Below, piece by piece: positions 26,231 to 35,325 of a stretch of 47,792 nucleotides of DNA. Within the stretch, counting starts at the first letter, position 1. The number at the start of each line of letters is the position of its first letter. Source of the DNA: DAITMV01 sp046318595 (GTDB lineage: Bacteria; Pseudomonadota; Gammaproteobacteria; Burkholderiales; Burkholderiaceae_B); NCBI GenBank assembly GCA_046318595.1, contig JBKCTV010000087.1, forward strand, positions 1 through 47,792, read 5' to 3'. The position numbers and the translations under genes are program-made. The notes beneath the pieces were generated by a model. It was not told where the DNA came from and made no database searches. It worked only from the letters and a program-made list of their open reading frames with translations.

Positions 26231-26258
26231 TTGCGAAGCAGGGTGAAGTCATTACAAT
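26231..26258 (+). promoter_or_regulatory. Possible clpS promoter
   Basis: TTGCGA (26231-26236) and TACAAT (26253-26258) are 16 bases apart, which would start transcription only a base or two before the clpS ATG at 26267. The clpS start has no recognisable ribosome site, so a leaderless message or coupling to a short upstream ORF is possible. Sequence-only prediction. Confidence 0.3.
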
Positions 26259-26266
26259 GATTCTAA

Positions 26267-26575
26267 ATGAGCCAAACAAATGAACCAACGGTTGTCTTGG
26301 AAAGACAAACAGAAAAGGTCGCACCTCCACCGCTGTATCAAGTCGTCTTGTTGAATGACGATTACACGCCGATGGAGTTCGTGATTGTTATTCTGCAAAA
26401 ATTTTTTGGTAAGGGACGGGAGCAGGCAACCCAGATCATGTTGAAGGTGCATCGGGATGGACGAGGCGTCTGTGGGGTTTATCCGAAGGATATCGCTACC
26501 ACCAAAGTCGAACAGGTGAGTAGTTTTGCAAGGCAGCATCAGCATCCGCTGCAGTGCGTAATGGAGGAAACATGA
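26267..26575 (+). CDS. clpS: ATP-dependent Clp protease adapter ClpS
   Basis: N-recognin that delivers proteins with destabilising N-terminal residues to ClpAP. The 102-residue product has the signature YQVVLLNDDYTPMEFVIVIL (substrate pocket Asn/Asp pair), then VHRDGRGVCGVYPKDIATTK. It overlaps clpA by four bases (ATGA), the usual arrangement. No cspD gene precedes it, unlike in many Proteobacteria. Confidence 0.96.
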   Translation: MSQTNEPTVVLERQTEKVAPPPLYQVVLLNDDYTPMEFVIVILQKFFGKGREQATQIMLKVHRDGRGVCGVYPKDIATTKVEQVSSFARQHQHPLQCVMEET

Positions 26576-28905
26576 TCGCGCAAGAATTGGAAGTCAGTCT
26601 GCACATGGCGTTTGTCGAGGCTCGGCAGCAGCGTCATGAGTTCATCACGGTCGAGCATTTGCTGCTCGCACTGCTCGATAACCCATCCGCAGCCGAAGTG
26701 CTGCGCTCTTGCGCCTGCAATATGGACGATTTACGGCGCAATCTGCAGAATTTTATTCGTGACAATACCCCCGTCATTCCTGGGCAGGAAGAGGTTGATA
26801 CCCAGCCGACGCTGGGTTTTCAGCGGGTGATTCAGCGGGCTATCATGCATGTCCAGTCGACGACCAACGGCAAAAAAGAGGTAACTGGCGCCAATGTTCT
26901 GGTCGCGATTTTTGGCGAAAAAGATTCTCACGCGGTCTACTACTTGCACCAGCAGGGTATTACCCGGCTGGACATCGTGAATTTCATTTCGCATGGTATT
27001 ACCAAGGCGCCACAGTCTCCAACACAAAAACCCGATGCCGCAGCAGGTGCTTCTCCCGGTGAGTCGAGCGAGCAGGATGCCGATAATACCGCCACGTCTG
27101 AAAAGCAATCGGCGCTCGATTTATATACACAAAATTTGAATGCTTTGGCGCGCGACGGCAAGATTGATCCTCTGATCGGGCGTGAATCCGAGGTGGAGCG
27201 AGTCATCCAGATTCTGTGCCGTCGGCGTAAAAATAATCCGCTGCTGGTTGGTGAGGCAGGGGTGGGCAAGACAGCGATCGCCGAAGGCCTTGCTTGGCGC
27301 ATCGTCAAAGGCGACGTTCCCGAGGTTCTGGAATCGGCGCAGGTTTATTCATTGGATATGGGCTCTTTGCTGGCAGGAACCAAGTACCGGGGTGATTTTG
27401 AGCAGCGTTTGAAATCGGTGCTCAAACAGCTTAAAAACAGTGCTCACGCGGTGCTTTTCATTGATGAAATTCATACCTTGATTGGTGCCGGTTCGGCTTC
27501 GGGGGGCACCCTGGATGCATCCAATCTGCTAAAGCCGGCTTTGAGTTCTGGGCAACTGAAATGCATCGGTGCGACGACTTTTACGGAATACCGCGGCATC
27601 TTCGAAAAAGACCATGCGCTTTCCCGACGGTTTCAAAAGGTCGAGGTCAACGAGCCGACCGTCGAACAAACCATAGAAATCTTGCGCGGACTGAAAAGTC
27701 GTTTCGAGGAGCATCACAGTGTCAAATATTCCACGGCCGCGTTGCTGGCCGCAGCAGAACTGTCTGCCAAATTCATCAATGACCGGCATTTGCCCGACAA
27801 AGCGATCGACGTAATCGACGAGGCCGGTGCCGCCCAACGGATATTGCCAAAGTCGAAACAGAAAAAAACCATCGGTAAAAACGAGATCGAGGAGATCGTT
27901 TCAAAAATCGCACGCATTCCACCACAGTCGGTTTCGACCGACGACCGAAACAAGCTTGCGACACTCGACCGCGATTTGAAGGCGACCGTTTTCGGTCAGG
28001 ACGCAGCCATCGAGGCACTGGCAGCGGCAATCAAAATGGCCCGTTCCGGCCTCGGCAAACCAGACAAACCGATTGGTTCCTTCCTGTTCTCGGGACCGAC
28101 CGGCGTCGGTAAAACCGAAGTCGCCAAGCAGCTGGCCTTCATTTTGGGTATAGAGCTGCTGCGTTTCGACATGTCGGAGTATATGGAGCGGCACGCGGTT
28201 TCGCGCTTGATCGGCGCGCCTCCGGGTTATGTGGGGTATGACCAGGGCGGTCTCTTGACCGAAGCGATTACCAAAAAGCCGCATTGTGTCTTATTGCTCG
28301 ACGAGGTTGAGAAAGCCCATCCGGATATTTTCAATATTCTGCTGCAGGTCATGGACCATGGTGCTTTGACCGACAACAACGGTCGCAAAGCTGATTTTAG
28401 AAACGTCATCGTGATCATGACGACTAACGCTGGGGCCGAGGCCTTGACCAAGCGCAATATCGGGTTTACAGACTCCAAGGCGCAAGGCGACGAGATGGTC
28501 GATATCAAACGGATGTTCACGCCCGAGTTCCGCAACCGGCTCGACTCAATTATTTCTTTCAAGGCGCTGGACGAAGATATCGTTTTGCGTGTGGTCGATA
28601 AGTTCCTTATGCAGCTCGAGGAGCAGTTGCATGAGAAAAAAGTCGAGGCGGTATTCTCCGACGAGCTGCGTAAATACCTCGGTAAGAAAGGTTTCGATCC
28701 GCTCATGGGGGCGCGGCCGATGCAACGTTTGATTCAGGACATCATCCGTCGTGCTTTGGCTGACGAATTGTTATTCGGCAAGCTGGTGAGTGGTGGGCGT
28801 GTATCGGTGGATATGGGTACAGACGAAAAAGTGCTGCTCGATTTTCATGAAGAGCCATCAGTTCCGAAAGAGCCGAGTATCAGCGATGAGGTGACTGTCG
28901 AGTAA
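26572..28905 (+). CDS. clpA: ATP-dependent Clp protease ATP-binding subunit ClpA
   Basis: Hexameric AAA+ unfoldase that feeds substrates to ClpP. The 777-residue protein has the N-terminal double Clp repeat (about 1-140), a first AAA+ module with Walker A GEAGVGKTA near 227 and Walker B VLFIDEIHTLIGAG, and a second module with Walker A GPTGVGKTE near 508 and LLDEVEKAHPDIFN. No long M-domain is present, which separates it from ClpB. A strong GGAGG precedes the ATG at 26572; a start at 26554 would only add six residues. clpP is not in the window. Confidence 0.97.
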   Translation: MIAQELEVSLHMAFVEARQQRHEFITVEHLLLALLDNPSAAEVLRSCACNMDDLRRNLQNFIRDNTPVIPGQEEVDTQPTLGFQRVIQRAIMHVQSTTNGKKEVTGANVLVAIFGEKDSHAVYYLHQQGITRLDIVNFISHGITKAPQSPTQKPDAAAGASPGESSEQDADNTATSEKQSALDLYTQNLNALARDGKIDPLIGRESEVERVIQILCRRRKNNPLLVGEAGVGKTAIAEGLAWRIVKGDVPEVLESAQVYSLDMGSLLAGTKYRGDFEQRLKSVLKQLKNSAHAVLFIDEIHTLIGAGSASGGTLDASNLLKPALSSGQLKCIGATTFTEYRGIFEKDHALSRRFQKVEVNEPTVEQTIEILRGLKSRFEEHHSVKYSTAALLAAAELSAKFINDRHLPDKAIDVIDEAGAAQRILPKSKQKKTIGKNEIEEIVSKIARIPPQSVSTDDRNKLATLDRDLKATVFGQDAAIEALAAAIKMARSGLGKPDKPIGSFLFSGPTGVGKTEVAKQLAFILGIELLRFDMSEYMERHAVSRLIGAPPGYVGYDQGGLLTEAITKKPHCVLLLDEVEKAHPDIFNILLQVMDHGALTDNNGRKADFRNVIVIMTTNAGAEALTKRNIGFTDSKAQGDEMVDIKRMFTPEFRNRLDSIISFKALDEDIVLRVVDKFLMQLEEQLHEKKVEAVFSDELRKYLGKKGFDPLMGARPMQRLIQDIIRRALADELLFGKLVSGGRVSVDMGTDEKVLLDFHEEPSVPKEPSISDEVTVE

Positions 28906-28911
28906 GCTTCG

Positions 28912-30090
28912 TCAGGTGTTGGTAGACGCAACCGTGCAGGCTCGGCCTGCACGTTTTGCTTCGTAGAGCGCCAAATCGGCTCGGTTCAAGGCGTCAGCTA
29001 TCGACTCGTCGGTTTTAAGTTCGGTCAGGCCTGCAGAAAAGCTGGTGCGCAAGCGCATTTCGGTGCGCATCCGTTCCACTAAGCGAAAACCTAGCTGCCG
29101 GTCACATCCGGGTAAAGCAATCGCAAACTCCTCGCCGCCCATTCTGGCTACCAAATCGCCGGGTCGGCAGCGGTGGGTGAGTTGCTTACCAAAGCTGCGC
29201 AGCTCTTCGTCTCCCTCGGCGTGTCCGCGTTCATCATTGAATTGCTTGAAATAATCCAGGTCTAGCATGACGACGGTCAAGGGGACATTAGACTGGGTGC
29301 AACGCAGTGCTACCCGAGAGACGCTTGGTTCCCACCCTCGACGGTTCAGTAAGCCGGTCAAGGGGTCGATGTGTGCCAGTTCGGTCAGTTCGGCCTCACG
29401 GCGGGCCTGAACCTCCTGAATCGTGGACCACATTTTCAATATGTCGAGAATCATCAATACCACCGCCATTGCCACTCCTGCGATGATTACCAAACTGCCG
29501 CGTTGGATATCGCGTAGCTCGGCGTCCATCCGGGTCACTTGAAGCTGCGCCATGGCATTAAGCGCTTCGACTTCGACAAACCATTGATTTAAAAGGCTAT
29601 GGAGTAATTGGCGTTGCCGCTCGGTATATTCGGGTTTGTCCTGCCAATGGTGCCGAAGCACATCCTTACATAAAGATTCGATACTCGAAAACGTCCGCCG
29701 CAATGGCGGCAGGGATGGCATGCCGATCAGGGAGGCTGAGAGATGCGCCTCCGCGACCGATAGCTGACCGTCCATTCGCCCGAGACTTTCCACGATTACA
29801 GTGTCGATTTCGTTGTTGGGCCATGTCGTGCTGAGTAAACTGTCGACCATGACCGATTTGAGTTCTATGCCGGAAAAATACAAGGCTAGCGCGTACTTTT
29901 CATGCTGACGCACGGCTCGCAAATCGTTTTCGAAATGTGTGCCTTCACGGTAGCGGTGAATGCTGAATAACAGCAGTATGGCTGAGAGCACGAGCCATGG
30001 GGCCATGCGGCTCAATATTTGAATTAAACCCCGTTTGCCGGGCAGGCCGATTCTGTGTAAATCAAAAGAAAGCGATGGGATCTTCAACAA
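28912..30090 (-). CDS. Membrane-bound diguanylate cyclase (GGDEF)
   Basis: Predicted to make cyclic di-GMP. The 392-residue protein has a transmembrane helix at about 29-45, a presumably periplasmic helical sensor region (46-197), a second helix at about 198-219, and a C-terminal GGDEF domain. The active-site motif is GGEEF (318-322), consistent with activity, and an inhibitory-site RxxD (R309-P-G-D312) lies exactly five residues upstream, suggesting product feedback. The start is TTG (30090 or 30087), preceded by AGGGGG. It converges on clpA; no phosphodiesterase gene is adjacent and the input signal is unknown. Confidence 0.9.
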   Translation of the reverse strand: MLKIPSLSFDLHRIGLPGKRGLIQILSRMAPWLVLSAILLLFSIHRYREGTHFENDLRAVRQHEKYALALYFSGIELKSVMVDSLLSTTWPNNEIDTVIVESLGRMDGQLSVAEAHLSASLIGMPSLPPLRRTFSSIESLCKDVLRHHWQDKPEYTERQRQLLHSLLNQWFVEVEALNAMAQLQVTRMDAELRDIQRGSLVIIAGVAMAVVLMILDILKMWSTIQEVQARREAELTELAHIDPLTGLLNRRGWEPSVSRVALRCTQSNVPLTVVMLDLDYFKQFNDERGHAEGDEELRSFGKQLTHRCRPGDLVARMGGEEFAIALPGCDRQLGFRLVERMRTEMRLRTSFSAGLTELKTDESIADALNRADLALYEAKRAGRACTVASTNT

Positions 30091-30166
30091 AGCCCCCTAG
30101 TACTTCGTCAGACTTAATTTGTCGATTTCGTTTCATGTAAATAAGTAGGCTGTTTCAAGTACCAGG

Positions 30167-30249
30167 CGACCAGCCGCTGCGCTTGCAGGGTCTTGCCTGC
30201 CCGATATAGACGACCATGCCGACAAATCAAGCGTGATGTAGGCTGGTCG
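30167..30249. repeat. Inverted repeat with nested stems next to dut
   Basis: Nine bases (CGACCAGCC, 30167-30175) recur inverted at 30241-30249, and inside them CGCTTG (30180-30185) pairs with CAAGCG (30228-30233) and CAGG (30186-30189) with CCTG (30196-30199). The 83 bases could fold into a branched RNA hairpin lying just past the dut stop. There is no T-run, so it is not a classical terminator. A short minus-strand ORF runs through it, so coding constraint may explain part of the sequence. Confidence 0.45.
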
Positions 30250-30250
30250 G

Positions 30251-30700
30251 CTAAGCAATACCTGTGCTACCAAATCCGTTTTGACCCCGCCTGCTCGGCA
30301 GGTACTCGTCGACTATTTCAAACCGTGCCTGCACGACCGGAACGATCACCATTTGCGCAATACGATCCAATGAAGCTATACCAATCGGCTGATTTGAACG
30401 GTTCCACGCCGATATCATCAGCGGGCCTTGATAATCGGCATCGATCAATCCCACCAGATTTCCCAGCACCAGGCCGTGTTTATGGCCTAAGCCTGAGCGT
30501 GGCAAAAGCATGGCGCAGTAGTCGGGATTACCGATAAAGACTGCAAGACCAGTCGGAATGAGCTCTGCCTGGCCTGGCAGTAAGGTTATCGGCTGGTCGA
30601 TACATGCTCTTAAATCCAGGCCGGCGCTGCTCGGTGTCCCGTAGCTCGGTAGATGCTCGCGCATCCGGGAATCCAATATTTTGATTTGTATATCGATCAT
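30251..30700 (-). CDS. dut: dUTP diphosphatase
   Basis: Hydrolyses dUTP to dUMP, keeping uracil out of DNA and supplying thymidylate synthesis. The 149-residue trimeric-type enzyme shows the five motifs: AGLDLRA, LLPRSGLGHKHG, GLIDADYQG, RIAQMVIVPV and the C-terminal GQNGFGSTG loop that closes over substrate. Its start overlaps the coaBC stop as ATGA, the same order as in many Proteobacteria. Confidence 0.97.
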   Translation of the reverse strand: MIDIQIKILDSRMREHLPSYGTPSSAGLDLRACIDQPITLLPGQAELIPTGLAVFIGNPDYCAMLLPRSGLGHKHGLVLGNLVGLIDADYQGPLMISAWNRSNQPIGIASLDRIAQMVIVPVVQARFEIVDEYLPSRRGQNGFGSTGIA

Positions 30701-31920
30701 GGCGATGCCTGGGAAGAAAATTGGCGGTAGCGTACGGCGATAAGTTCGATTAGGCGCGCTGCGGCAGCTTGTTTATGCATTTTGGGCAGCGGCGTTTCGC
30801 CGCTGGTTTCAATGATACACAATTCTGCTGTATCGCTGCCCAGCGTATCCTGCGCCAAATTGCCGACGATCAGCGGAATATTCTTGTCGCGCAGCTTTTG
30901 CCGGGCATGGCTTATCAGATGTTCGGTTTCGGCGGCAAATCCGATACAAAATGGTTTCCCTTGCAAATGGCTCATCGCCAGCGCAGCAACCGTGGCCAGG
31001 ATATCGGGATTGCTCGCAAACGCAATGTCGTGCAGAGCGTGCCGGTTTTTTTTGATCTTGTGTGGCGCTGGTGTCGTTACCCGCCAATCCGCAACGGCAG
31101 CAACCCCGAAGAATAAATCAGCGGTGGTGCTGAGCGGCGATACGGCTTCGAGCATTTCGGCCGCCGAAGTCACATTGATACGTTCTACTCCCCAGGGGCA
31201 AGCTAACGACGTCGGTCCCGAAATCAACGTTACTTTGGCCCCGGCGCGGGCAGCCGCGAGTGCAACCGCATAGCCCATTTTGCCGCTGGACCGATTGGTG
31301 ATGCCGCGGACCGGATCGATGGCCTCGTACGTTGGCCCCGCCGTTATGAGGACATGGGTGTTGGCCAACACCTTGACGGTAAAAGCGGAGATGATGCTTT
31401 CGAGCAAATCCTGCGGTTCGACCATGCGCCCCGGACCTGTTTCACCGCAGGCCTGCTCGCCACTGGCGGGCCCGAACAGCTGACAACCGTCCGCGAGCAA
31501 TTGCCGGACATTGCGTTGGGTGGCCGGGTTATTCCACATTTCGACGTTCATCGCCGGCGCTACCCACAATGGACTGGTTCGTGCCAAGCATAAAGTCGAT
31601 AACAGATCGTCGGCGACCCCATGAGCGATTTTGGCGATTTGATTGGCCGTAGCGGGCGCCAGCAGAATTGCATCGCAACGACGAGCCAGTTCGATGTGCG
31701 CCATGCCGTTCGCTATGCTGTCATGTGCGGAATCGCTTATGACCGGCCGGCCGGACAATGCCTGTAAAGTCAGCGGTGTGATGAAGTCGCTGCCTGTGCG
31801 CGTCAAAATCACCTGTACCTCGGCCCCCGCCTTTTTCAGCAGGCGGACCAATTCAGCGCTTTTGTAAGCGGCGATGCCACCGCTGATGCCGAGCGCGATC
31901 GTTTTACCTTTCAGCCACAT
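30697..31920 (-). CDS. coaBC: Phosphopantothenoylcysteine decarboxylase / phosphopantothenate-cysteine ligase
   Basis: Bifunctional coenzyme A biosynthesis enzyme of 407 residues. The N-terminal CoaC flavoprotein half has GISGGIAAYKSAELVRLLKKAGAE, the active-site histidine in MAHIELARRCD and the PAMNVEMWNNPATQ clamp. The CoaB half begins near residue 190 with LITAGPTYEAIDPVRGITNRSSGKMGYA and contains KKNRHALHDIAFASNPDIL, a typical CTP-dependent ligase segment. It lies 10 bases after lspA and is coupled to dut. Confidence 0.96.
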   Translation of the reverse strand: MWLKGKTIALGISGGIAAYKSAELVRLLKKAGAEVQVILTRTGSDFITPLTLQALSGRPVISDSAHDSIANGMAHIELARRCDAILLAPATANQIAKIAHGVADDLLSTLCLARTSPLWVAPAMNVEMWNNPATQRNVRQLLADGCQLFGPASGEQACGETGPGRMVEPQDLLESIISAFTVKVLANTHVLITAGPTYEAIDPVRGITNRSSGKMGYAVALAAARAGAKVTLISGPTSLACPWGVERINVTSAAEMLEAVSPLSTTADLFFGVAAVADWRVTTPAPHKIKKNRHALHDIAFASNPDILATVAALAMSHLQGKPFCIGFAAETEHLISHARQKLRDKNIPLIVGNLAQDTLGSDTAELCIIETSGETPLPKMHKQAAAARLIELIAVRYRQFSSQASP

Positions 31921-31930
31921 GACGATAGTC

Positions 31931-32443
31931 TCAGCGTTTACTGCGCACGCGGCGCAACTCGTCGACGATCAAAGCAATTGCGCCAGCGCTGATGGCGACA
32001 TCTGCGATATTGAATGCCGGCCAATGCAAACGACCCCAGTGGAAATCGATGAAGTCGATGACGGCGCCGTAAGCGAACCGGTCGATCAAATTGCCGATTG
32101 CCCCGCTCAAAATGCAGGTCATGGCGAAGGCGAACAGTTTCTGTTGATGGTGGCGGTAGAGCAAAATAAAAACCGTTACGACTGCTATTATGCCGACTAT
32201 GATGAGTGCCGGCTTTTGCCAGCCGGAGGCATTGGCCAAAAAGCTGAAGGCGGCCCCTGGATTGTTGACGTGAACGATATTCAGAAAATCGTTTATCTGT
32301 TTACCCCCGCCCAGACTGAATCGCTGGCGGATCCAGATTTTACTGGCCTGATCGGCCATGATGATCAAAACTGTTGCTAAAAGCCAGAACGATAGGCGCG
32401 GCGAGCAAGGGCTTTTCAAAAAAGACTTCTTGGAAAATGCCAT
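31931..32443 (-). CDS. lspA: Lipoprotein signal peptidase
   Basis: Inner-membrane aspartyl protease that removes signal peptides from prolipoproteins. From the ATG at 32443 the protein is 170 residues with four transmembrane helices. The catalytic aspartates are D121 in GNLIDRF and D148 in FNIADVA; NNPGAAFSFL is also conserved. The frame is open further upstream to 32566, but that part overlaps ileS and is not family-like. It follows ileS by 7 bases, the common ileS-lspA pairing. Confidence 0.96.
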   Translation of the reverse strand: MAFSKKSFLKSPCSPRLSFWLLATVLIIMADQASKIWIRQRFSLGGGKQINDFLNIVHVNNPGAAFSFLANASGWQKPALIIVGIIAVVTVFILLYRHHQQKLFAFAMTCILSGAIGNLIDRFAYGAVIDFIDFHWGRLHWPAFNIADVAISAGAIALIVDELRRVRSKR

Positions 32444-32450
32444 GATTTCT

Positions 32451-35300
32451 TCAGGCGAAAGCGCGCGCTTCGCCAGCTCCGTATAAATTGTCAGTGCAGC
32501 GTTTGCACAAAGAGGAATGTCGTGCGTCGTGCCCGACATCCCTGCGGTGATGCCAGCATCGTGCACACTTCATATGCGAAGAAGCCCGTACGTCGATGGT
32601 TTCATGTTCGGCGAACTGTAGACTGGCCTGCGACGTGATGAGTATGAAACGCAGGTCATCGCGCAGGCTGGCGACATCCGTATACAGATGACCGTTGGGC
32701 AGGTTTAACGTCACTTCGGCCTGAAGTGACGAGCCGATTTCGCCCCTGGCGCGAAAAGCTTCGATGCTTTTCGTGACCCGGCCACGCAGTTCGCGCAGGC
32801 CTGACCACTTGCTTATCAGCCCGGTATCATCGGCAATCACCGGAAGTGCGTGGTGGTTTTCGGTGAATATGGTCGTGGCCTCCGGATAAAGGGTTGTCCA
32901 GGCCTCTTCTGCCGTAAAGCTCAGAATTGGAGACATCACTTTCAAAAGGGTGTGGGCGATATGCCATAGGGTCGTTTGGGCGCTGCACCGCGCAAGGCTG
33001 TTTGGCGCGGTGGTGTATAAACGATCTTTGAGAATGTCGAGGTAAAAGGCCCCCAGGTCTTCCGAACAAAAGTTTTGCAAGCGGGCGACCACCGGGTGAA
33101 ACTCATAGCTATCGTAGTGCCCTGCAATATCGGTTTGCAATCGAGCCGTAATTGCCAGGGCGTAGCGGTCGATTTCGAAAAGTTGGTCTGGCGCGACGTG
33201 GTCCCGGCCGATATCGAAATCGGCGATGTTAGCCAATAGAAACCGCAAAGTATTACGGATTCGCCGGTAGCCCTCGACGACCCGTTTCAGAATTTCGTCG
33301 GAAATCGACAATTCGCCCGAATAATCGGTGCTTGCGACCCATAAGCGCAATATTTCTGCGCCGAATTTGTCGGAAACTTGCTGAGGTGCGATGACATTAC
33401 CCAGCGACTTGCTCATCTTGCGTCCCTGACCGTCGACCACGAAACCGTGTGTCAACAAGGCTTTATAAGGTGGACAGCCGTTCATCATAGAGGATGTCAA
33501 TAGCGACGAATGGAACCAGCCGCGATGCTGGTCGCTGCCTTCGAGGTACAAATCGGCGGGGAATTGCAGGCTGGCGGCGTGTGAACCGCGCAAAACGGTC
33601 GTATGTGTGGTGCCAGAGTCGAACCATACATCGAGCGTGTCTTTGTTTTTTTCGTATTGTTCCGCCTCGGCACCCAGTAACTCGGTTGGATTCAGCCGTT
33701 GCCAAGCCTCGATTCCTTCCTGCTCGATGCGCTGGGCGACGACTTCCAGCAGTTCGGATGTGCGGGGATGTAAGGCGCCTGTGTCTTTATGCACGAAAAA
33801 CGCCATCGGCACTCCCCATTGTCGTTGACGGGACAAGGTCCAGTCGGGGCGGTTGGCGATCATCGCGTGCAGACGCGCCTGGCCCCAGGCAGGGAAAAAT
33901 TCGGTCGCCGCCACACCGGCCAGCGCCGTTTCGCGCAGTGTCGGTCCACTATCCAGTGGTGTGAGGTCCATGCCCGCAAACCATTGCGAGGTAGCGCGAT
34001 AGATGACGGGCGTCTTATGTCGCCAGCAATGCATGAAGCTGTGATTCAACGGGCTGGTGTGCAGCAGGCAGCCGCGCTCCTGCAGTGTTTCAACGATTTT
34101 GGGGCATGCCGCCCAGATGTTCAGTCCGCCGAACAATGGCAAATCGTCGATATACCGGCCATTGCCGCGCACGGGGTTGATGATTTCATCGTCCCGCAAC
34201 CCCTGCGCTTTACAGGACAAAAAGTCGTCGACCCCGTACGCAGGCGCTGCATGAACCACGCCCGTACCGGTTTCCAGACTGACATACTCGGCCGCAATGA
34301 CAGGTGAACGACGCTCATAAAATGGATGCCGAAATGCAATGCCTGCCAGCGCGGTGCCGGTGCAGACGCCCAGTACCACACCATCGTCGCGCAAGCCGTA
34401 ACGACGAGGAAGGTCTTGTGATGGTCCTGTTTCACTATGAGTGCCAGCAGGCTTTAGCCAGATTTCATGAGCGACTATCAATAAACCCTTGTCGGTCTTG
34501 ACGAGGGCGTAATCGATTTTGGGATGGACGTTCAACGCTTGATTGGCCGGTAAGGTCCACGGAGTCGTCGTCCAGATAACGATCCAGCCCGGCTGGGCGT
34601 CGAGCTCGTCGGATGTAACGCCGAAGGCTGCTGCGATCTTGTGCCGCTCTTCTGGGGCGACGGGAAAGGGAAAGCCGGCATCGATCGCCTGGTCGACTTT
34701 ATCCTGATATTCGACCTCGGCCTCAGCCAGTGCCGAGCCGCAATCGAAACACCAGTTGACGGGTTTCAAGCCACGATAAACATAGCCTTTGTCAACGATC
34801 GTGCGTAGGGCCCTGATTTCGTCGGCTTCGTTGCCGAAATCCATGGTTTTGTAAGGCTGCGCCCAGTCGCCCAAGACTCCCAGGCGAATGAAGTCGGCGC
34901 GTTGCCGTTCGATTTGCGCTTCGGCATAAGCCCGGCTCTTGGTCTGCACTTCGAGCGTTGGCAAATGTTTGCCGTATTTTTTCTCGATTTGAATTTCGAT
35001 CGGCATGCCGTGGCAATCCCAGCCGGGAACATAAACCGCATCCAGGCCCGTTAAGCCGCGGGACTTGATGATCATGTCCTTTAGTATTTTATTGACCGCA
35101 TGGCCGATGTGGATATCGCCATTCGCGTAAGGTGGGCCATCGTGCAAAACAAACTTTTTTTGCCCGGCGCGCGCCTGCCGAATATGCTGGTATAGGTTCT
35201 TGGCTTGCCAGTTGGCCACCCACAAAGGCTCGCGTTTGGGCAGGTCGCCCCGCATCGGAAAAGAGGTGTCGGGCAGGTTGAGAGTGTCTTTGTAGTCCAT
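32451..35300 (-). CDS. ileS: Isoleucyl-tRNA synthetase
   Basis: Charges tRNA-Ile. The 949-residue protein begins MDYKDTLNLPDTSFPMRGDLP, has the HIGH motif in PYANGDIHIGHAVNK, the KMSKS motif in GRKMSKSLGNV, the editing domain between them and a C-terminal zinc site with CARCWHHRRDVG and CKRC. I chose the ATG at 35300 over one at 35309 because it matches the family N-terminus and spacing to the GGA upstream is better. It sits between ribF and lspA, the usual order. Confidence 0.97.
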   Translation of the reverse strand: MDYKDTLNLPDTSFPMRGDLPKREPLWVANWQAKNLYQHIRQARAGQKKFVLHDGPPYANGDIHIGHAVNKILKDMIIKSRGLTGLDAVYVPGWDCHGMPIEIQIEKKYGKHLPTLEVQTKSRAYAEAQIERQRADFIRLGVLGDWAQPYKTMDFGNEADEIRALRTIVDKGYVYRGLKPVNWCFDCGSALAEAEVEYQDKVDQAIDAGFPFPVAPEERHKIAAAFGVTSDELDAQPGWIVIWTTTPWTLPANQALNVHPKIDYALVKTDKGLLIVAHEIWLKPAGTHSETGPSQDLPRRYGLRDDGVVLGVCTGTALAGIAFRHPFYERRSPVIAAEYVSLETGTGVVHAAPAYGVDDFLSCKAQGLRDDEIINPVRGNGRYIDDLPLFGGLNIWAACPKIVETLQERGCLLHTSPLNHSFMHCWRHKTPVIYRATSQWFAGMDLTPLDSGPTLRETALAGVAATEFFPAWGQARLHAMIANRPDWTLSRQRQWGVPMAFFVHKDTGALHPRTSELLEVVAQRIEQEGIEAWQRLNPTELLGAEAEQYEKNKDTLDVWFDSGTTHTTVLRGSHAASLQFPADLYLEGSDQHRGWFHSSLLTSSMMNGCPPYKALLTHGFVVDGQGRKMSKSLGNVIAPQQVSDKFGAEILRLWVASTDYSGELSISDEILKRVVEGYRRIRNTLRFLLANIADFDIGRDHVAPDQLFEIDRYALAITARLQTDIAGHYDSYEFHPVVARLQNFCSEDLGAFYLDILKDRLYTTAPNSLARCSAQTTLWHIAHTLLKVMSPILSFTAEEAWTTLYPEATTIFTENHHALPVIADDTGLISKWSGLRELRGRVTKSIEAFRARGEIGSSLQAEVTLNLPNGHLYTDVASLRDDLRFILITSQASLQFAEHETIDVRASSHMKCARCWHHRRDVGHDARHSSLCKRCTDNLYGAGEARAFA

Positions 35301-35325
35301 GCCTACCATTCCAATTGTGCGGCCA

